A stretch of DNA of 7,683 nucleotides from Candidatus Rifleibacteriota bacterium (GTDB taxonomy: Bacteria > Riflebacteria > Ozemobacteria > Ozemobacterales > Ozemobacteraceae), in NCBI GenBank assembly GCA_029560455.1, contig JAKQKW010000491.1, forward strand, positions 1 through 7,683, written 5' to 3'. Position 1 is the first letter of the stretch. Each line of letters opens with the position of its first letter. Below are positions 6,092-7,683 of this stretch, in pieces. The position numbers and the translations under genes were made by a program. Under the pieces are notes generated by a model that worked only from the letters and a program-made list of their open reading frames with translations, searched no databases and was not told the origin of the DNA.

Positions 6092-6120
6092 AGTATCGGC
6101 AAAATCCCCGCTAAAATCAA
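6092..6120 (-). promoter_or_regulatory. Possible sigma70-type promoter for the small protein and metallopeptidase genes
   Basis: On the minus strand, TTGATT (6120-6115) and GATACT (6097-6092) are separated by 17 bases and each matches four of six consensus positions. TATAGT at 6091-6086 is a better -10 box but has only a poor -35 and would start transcription inside the ribosome binding site. A promoter is expected here because an intrinsic terminator sits just upstream. The leader would be short. Confidence 0.3.
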
Positions 6121-6147
6121 GCCCGTCACCCACTGCCGCCAAACCGT

Positions 6148-6183
6148 AAAAAAAAGGCAGACACCGAAGCGTCTGCCTTTTTT
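6148..6183 (-). terminator. Intrinsic terminator after the phosphohexomutase gene
   Basis: GGCAGAC (6156-6162) and GTCTGCC (6171-6177) form a perfect 7-bp GC-rich stem with an 8-base loop. It is flanked by eight A (6148-6155) and six T (6178-6183), so the A/T arms can extend the stem. On the minus strand the hairpin is followed by eight T, starting ten bases after the gene's stop. The symmetric arms would also let it work on the plus strand, though no plus-strand gene ends here. Confidence 0.9.
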
Positions 6184-6192
6184 GCTTGTGAA

Positions 6193-7611
6193 TCAGGACC
6201 CCTTGACGAAAGCTTCGCCTTCGGCGCAGAGCTTTTTGAGAGTGGCTTCGTCACGGGCTTCGGCGTAGAAACGCACTACCGGTTCGGTGCCAGAGAAACG
6301 CACCAGCACCCAGGCGTCGTTTTCGAGCACGCATTTGGTGCCGTCAACCCTGATGACTTTGCTGACCTTGTAGCCGGCAACCGTCTTCGGGTCGTTTTTC
6401 ATGTTGGCGATGGCGCGGGCTTTTTCTTCTTCAGTCAGCTTGAAATTCAGGCGGCGGGTCAGATAGGTACCGACCTTGGCATACAGGTCAGAGAGGATCT
6501 GGGCGATCGGCTTTTTCTGCATCGCGACCATTTCGGCGACCAGCAGACAGGCGATGATACCGTCTTTTTCAGGTACATGCCCGCGGATACTCATACCCGC
6601 CGATTCTTCGCCACCCATGACGATCTTGTCGTGGGCGATCAGATCACCGATGAACTTGAAACCGACGGCGGTTTCGATCAGCTCGATGTTATGATACTTC
6701 GCTACCGCGTCGACGAGATGCGTGGTCGCTACCGAGCGGGCGGCGGCGCCTTTCCAGTCGCGGGTGTTTTTCAGATGATCGAGAACCATGCCGAGAATCT
6801 GGTTGGGTTCATAAAAAGCGCCCTTCGGGCCGAGCACGCCAAAGCGGTCGGCATCGCCGTCGGTGGCGAGCCCAAGGTCGTAATGACCGTGCTTCATCTT
6901 TTCGATCATGTCGGGAATATGCGACTCAGACGGTTCGGGCGGCTGGTTGCCGAAATAGGGGTCGAGGTGATCGTTCATTACCGTCACTTCGCAGCCGGCT
7001 TCTTTGAGCAGGCGGTCGAGATAACCGCGGGCCGTGCCGTAAAGCGGGTTGACGAGGATCTTGAGCTTCGCTGCCCTGATCGCTTCGAAATTGATCTTTT
7101 TGCGCAGGTCGTCGAGATAGGTTTCCATCGGGTTGATGCGCTCGATCAGACCGGCCTTCTCAGCTTCAGCAAGCTTCATCAGCCTGACTTCGCCTTTTTT
7201 CTGCATGATCGCATTGGCGCGGTTTTCGATGTCTTTTGTCGTTTCGGGCAATGCCGGGCCGCCCCAGGCGGGCGAAAACTTCAGGCCCTGGTATTCGGGC
7301 GGGTTGTGACTGGCGGTGAAATTGATGCCGCCGGCCAGTTTGCGGCGCAGAATTTCAAAGCTGATGACCGGGGTGGGGGTGTCGCGAACGCACAGCAGAG
7401 CTTTGATACCGTTGCCGGCAAAAACTTCGGCAGCGACTTCCATGAAACGCGGCGACATGAAACGCGCGTCAGAACCAATTACGACGCCCTGCGTGGTGTT
7501 GATGCTCTTGAGATGGTCGGCAATCGCCTGCGAGCAGATGCGAACATTCTCGAAGGTAAAATCGTCAGCAATGATCGCACGCCAGCCAGATGTCCCAAAT
7601 TTGATTTCCAT
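6193..7611 (-). CDS. Phosphoglucomutase/phosphomannomutase (alpha-D-phosphohexomutase family)
   Basis: This 472-residue cytoplasmic enzyme would interconvert hexose 1-phosphate and 6-phosphate (glucose or mannose), feeding glycogen, nucleotide-sugar and envelope polysaccharide synthesis. All four family signatures are present. They are TSGWR near the N terminus (7-11); the active-site loop TASHNP (99-104), with phosphoserine Ser101; the metal loop DGDADR (251-256); the sugar-specificity loop GGEESAG (333-339); and the phosphate-binding loop RFSGTEP (438-444). GEES in the sugar loop is typical of enzymes acting on glucose and/or mannose phosphates rather than GlmM, but the substrate cannot be fixed from sequence. 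Length is normal (about 450-480). The start is supported by GGAGGG (7620-7615), three bases before the ATG. A strong terminator follows, so it is probably transcribed alone or as the last gene of its unit. Confidence 0.95.
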   Translation of the reverse strand: MEIKFGTSGWRAIIADDFTFENVRICSQAIADHLKSINTTQGVVIGSDARFMSPRFMEVAAEVFAGNGIKALLCVRDTPTPVISFEILRRKLAGGINFTASHNPPEYQGLKFSPAWGGPALPETTKDIENRANAIMQKKGEVRLMKLAEAEKAGLIERINPMETYLDDLRKKINFEAIRAAKLKILVNPLYGTARGYLDRLLKEAGCEVTVMNDHLDPYFGNQPPEPSESHIPDMIEKMKHGHYDLGLATDGDADRFGVLGPKGAFYEPNQILGMVLDHLKNTRDWKGAAARSVATTHLVDAVAKYHNIELIETAVGFKFIGDLIAHDKIVMGGEESAGMSIRGHVPEKDGIIACLLVAEMVAMQKKPIAQILSDLYAKVGTYLTRRLNFKLTEEEKARAIANMKNDPKTVAGYKVSKVIRVDGTKCVLENDAWVLVRFSGTEPVVRFYAEARDEATLKKLCAEGEAFVKGS

Positions 7612-7614
7612 ATT

Positions 7615-7620
7615 CCCTCC
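7615..7620 (-). promoter_or_regulatory. Shine-Dalgarno of the phosphohexomutase gene
   Basis: GGAGGG on the minus strand lies three bases before ATG 7611 (slightly close, but a strong match). It confirms that start. Confidence 0.7.
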
Positions 7621-7641
7621 GTATAGATTGTTTCTCCGCCT

Positions 7642-7670
7642 AGTCTACCGCCACCCGCACCACCTTGCAA
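7642..7670 (-). promoter_or_regulatory. Possible sigma70-type promoter of the phosphohexomutase gene
   Basis: On the minus strand, TTGCAA (7670-7665) and TAGACT (7647-7642) are 17 bases apart, each matching four of six consensus positions. They lie about 30 bases before the start codon. The window ends 13 bases further on, so an upstream co-transcribed gene cannot be excluded. Nothing else is visible between 7612 and 7683. Confidence 0.35.
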
Positions 7671-7683
7671 CAAAATCATGCCA

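Noticed and set aside
6071..6142. Longer start (ATG at 6142) for the small charged protein
   Set aside because: There is no Shine-Dalgarno there. The extension overlaps the candidate promoter, and the strong ribosome binding site lies directly before ATG 6070.
5615..6268. 217-codon plus-strand frame with Phe/Leu-rich, membrane-like stretches
   Set aside because: The Phe-rich runs are the complement of the Glu/Lys codons of the small charged protein. The frame crosses three better-supported features, including the terminator.
6577..7626. 349-codon plus-strand open frame opposite the phosphohexomutase gene
   Set aside because: It is antisense to a gene with every family motif intact, has no recognisable domain, and is explained by GC-rich codon bias keeping the opposite frame open.
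1..7683. CRISPR arrays, tRNA/rRNA genes, insertion sequences, phage or defence genes
   Set aside because: No spaced direct repeats, RNA gene signatures, transposase motifs or terminal inverted repeats were seen. Nearly all the DNA is covered by envelope and metabolic genes.

Overview
The window is about 7.7 kb of GC-rich bacterial chromosome. The gene set points to a Gram-negative-type (diderm) bacterium: a lytic transglycosylase, minor pseudopilins of the type IV pilus / type II secretion kind, a secreted metallopeptidase, and YggS/YggT. The sequence alone does not fix the phylum. The protein styles would suit an uncultured deep-branching lineage as well as a deltaproteobacterium-like one. 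The first 18 bases exactly match the end of the standard Illumina read-1 adapter, so the left edge is probably the artefactual end of a draft contig.

Positions 19-4373 are all on the plus strand and tightly packed. In order they are the 3' part of a lytic transglycosylase fused to TPR repeats (to 688) and, after 44 bases, three pseudopilin-like genes joined by ATGA stop/start overlaps (733-1110, 1107-1634, 1631-3391). Then come yggS (3403-4092) and yggT (4089-4373), also joined by an ATGA overlap. The spacing suggests one transcript from at least 733 to 4373. The three pseudopilin-like proteins follow the small, medium, very large order of GspI-GspJ-GspK or PilV-PilW-PilX, so they probably form the tip or priming complex of a pilus or pseudopilus. 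The transglycosylase upstream could open peptidoglycan for that machine (inference).

Positions 4375-7611 are on the minus strand, converging on yggT with a single base between the two stop codons. Read in transcription order they are a phosphoglucomutase/phosphomannomutase (7611-6193), a strong intrinsic terminator (6183-6148), a 109-residue charged disordered protein of unknown function (6070-5741), and a signal-peptide-bearing TPR protein ending in an HEXXH metallopeptidase domain (5739-4375). The last two lie one base apart and are almost certainly co-transcribed.

No RNA genes, CRISPR arrays, insertion sequences, phage genes or attachment sites are visible. The window reads as ordinary core and envelope genes rather than an accessory island. 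The points most worth a second look are the adapter contamination, the divergent pseudopilin trio in which only the middle protein has a canonical prepilin cleavage motif, and the aromatic-free small protein paired with the TPR metallopeptidase.
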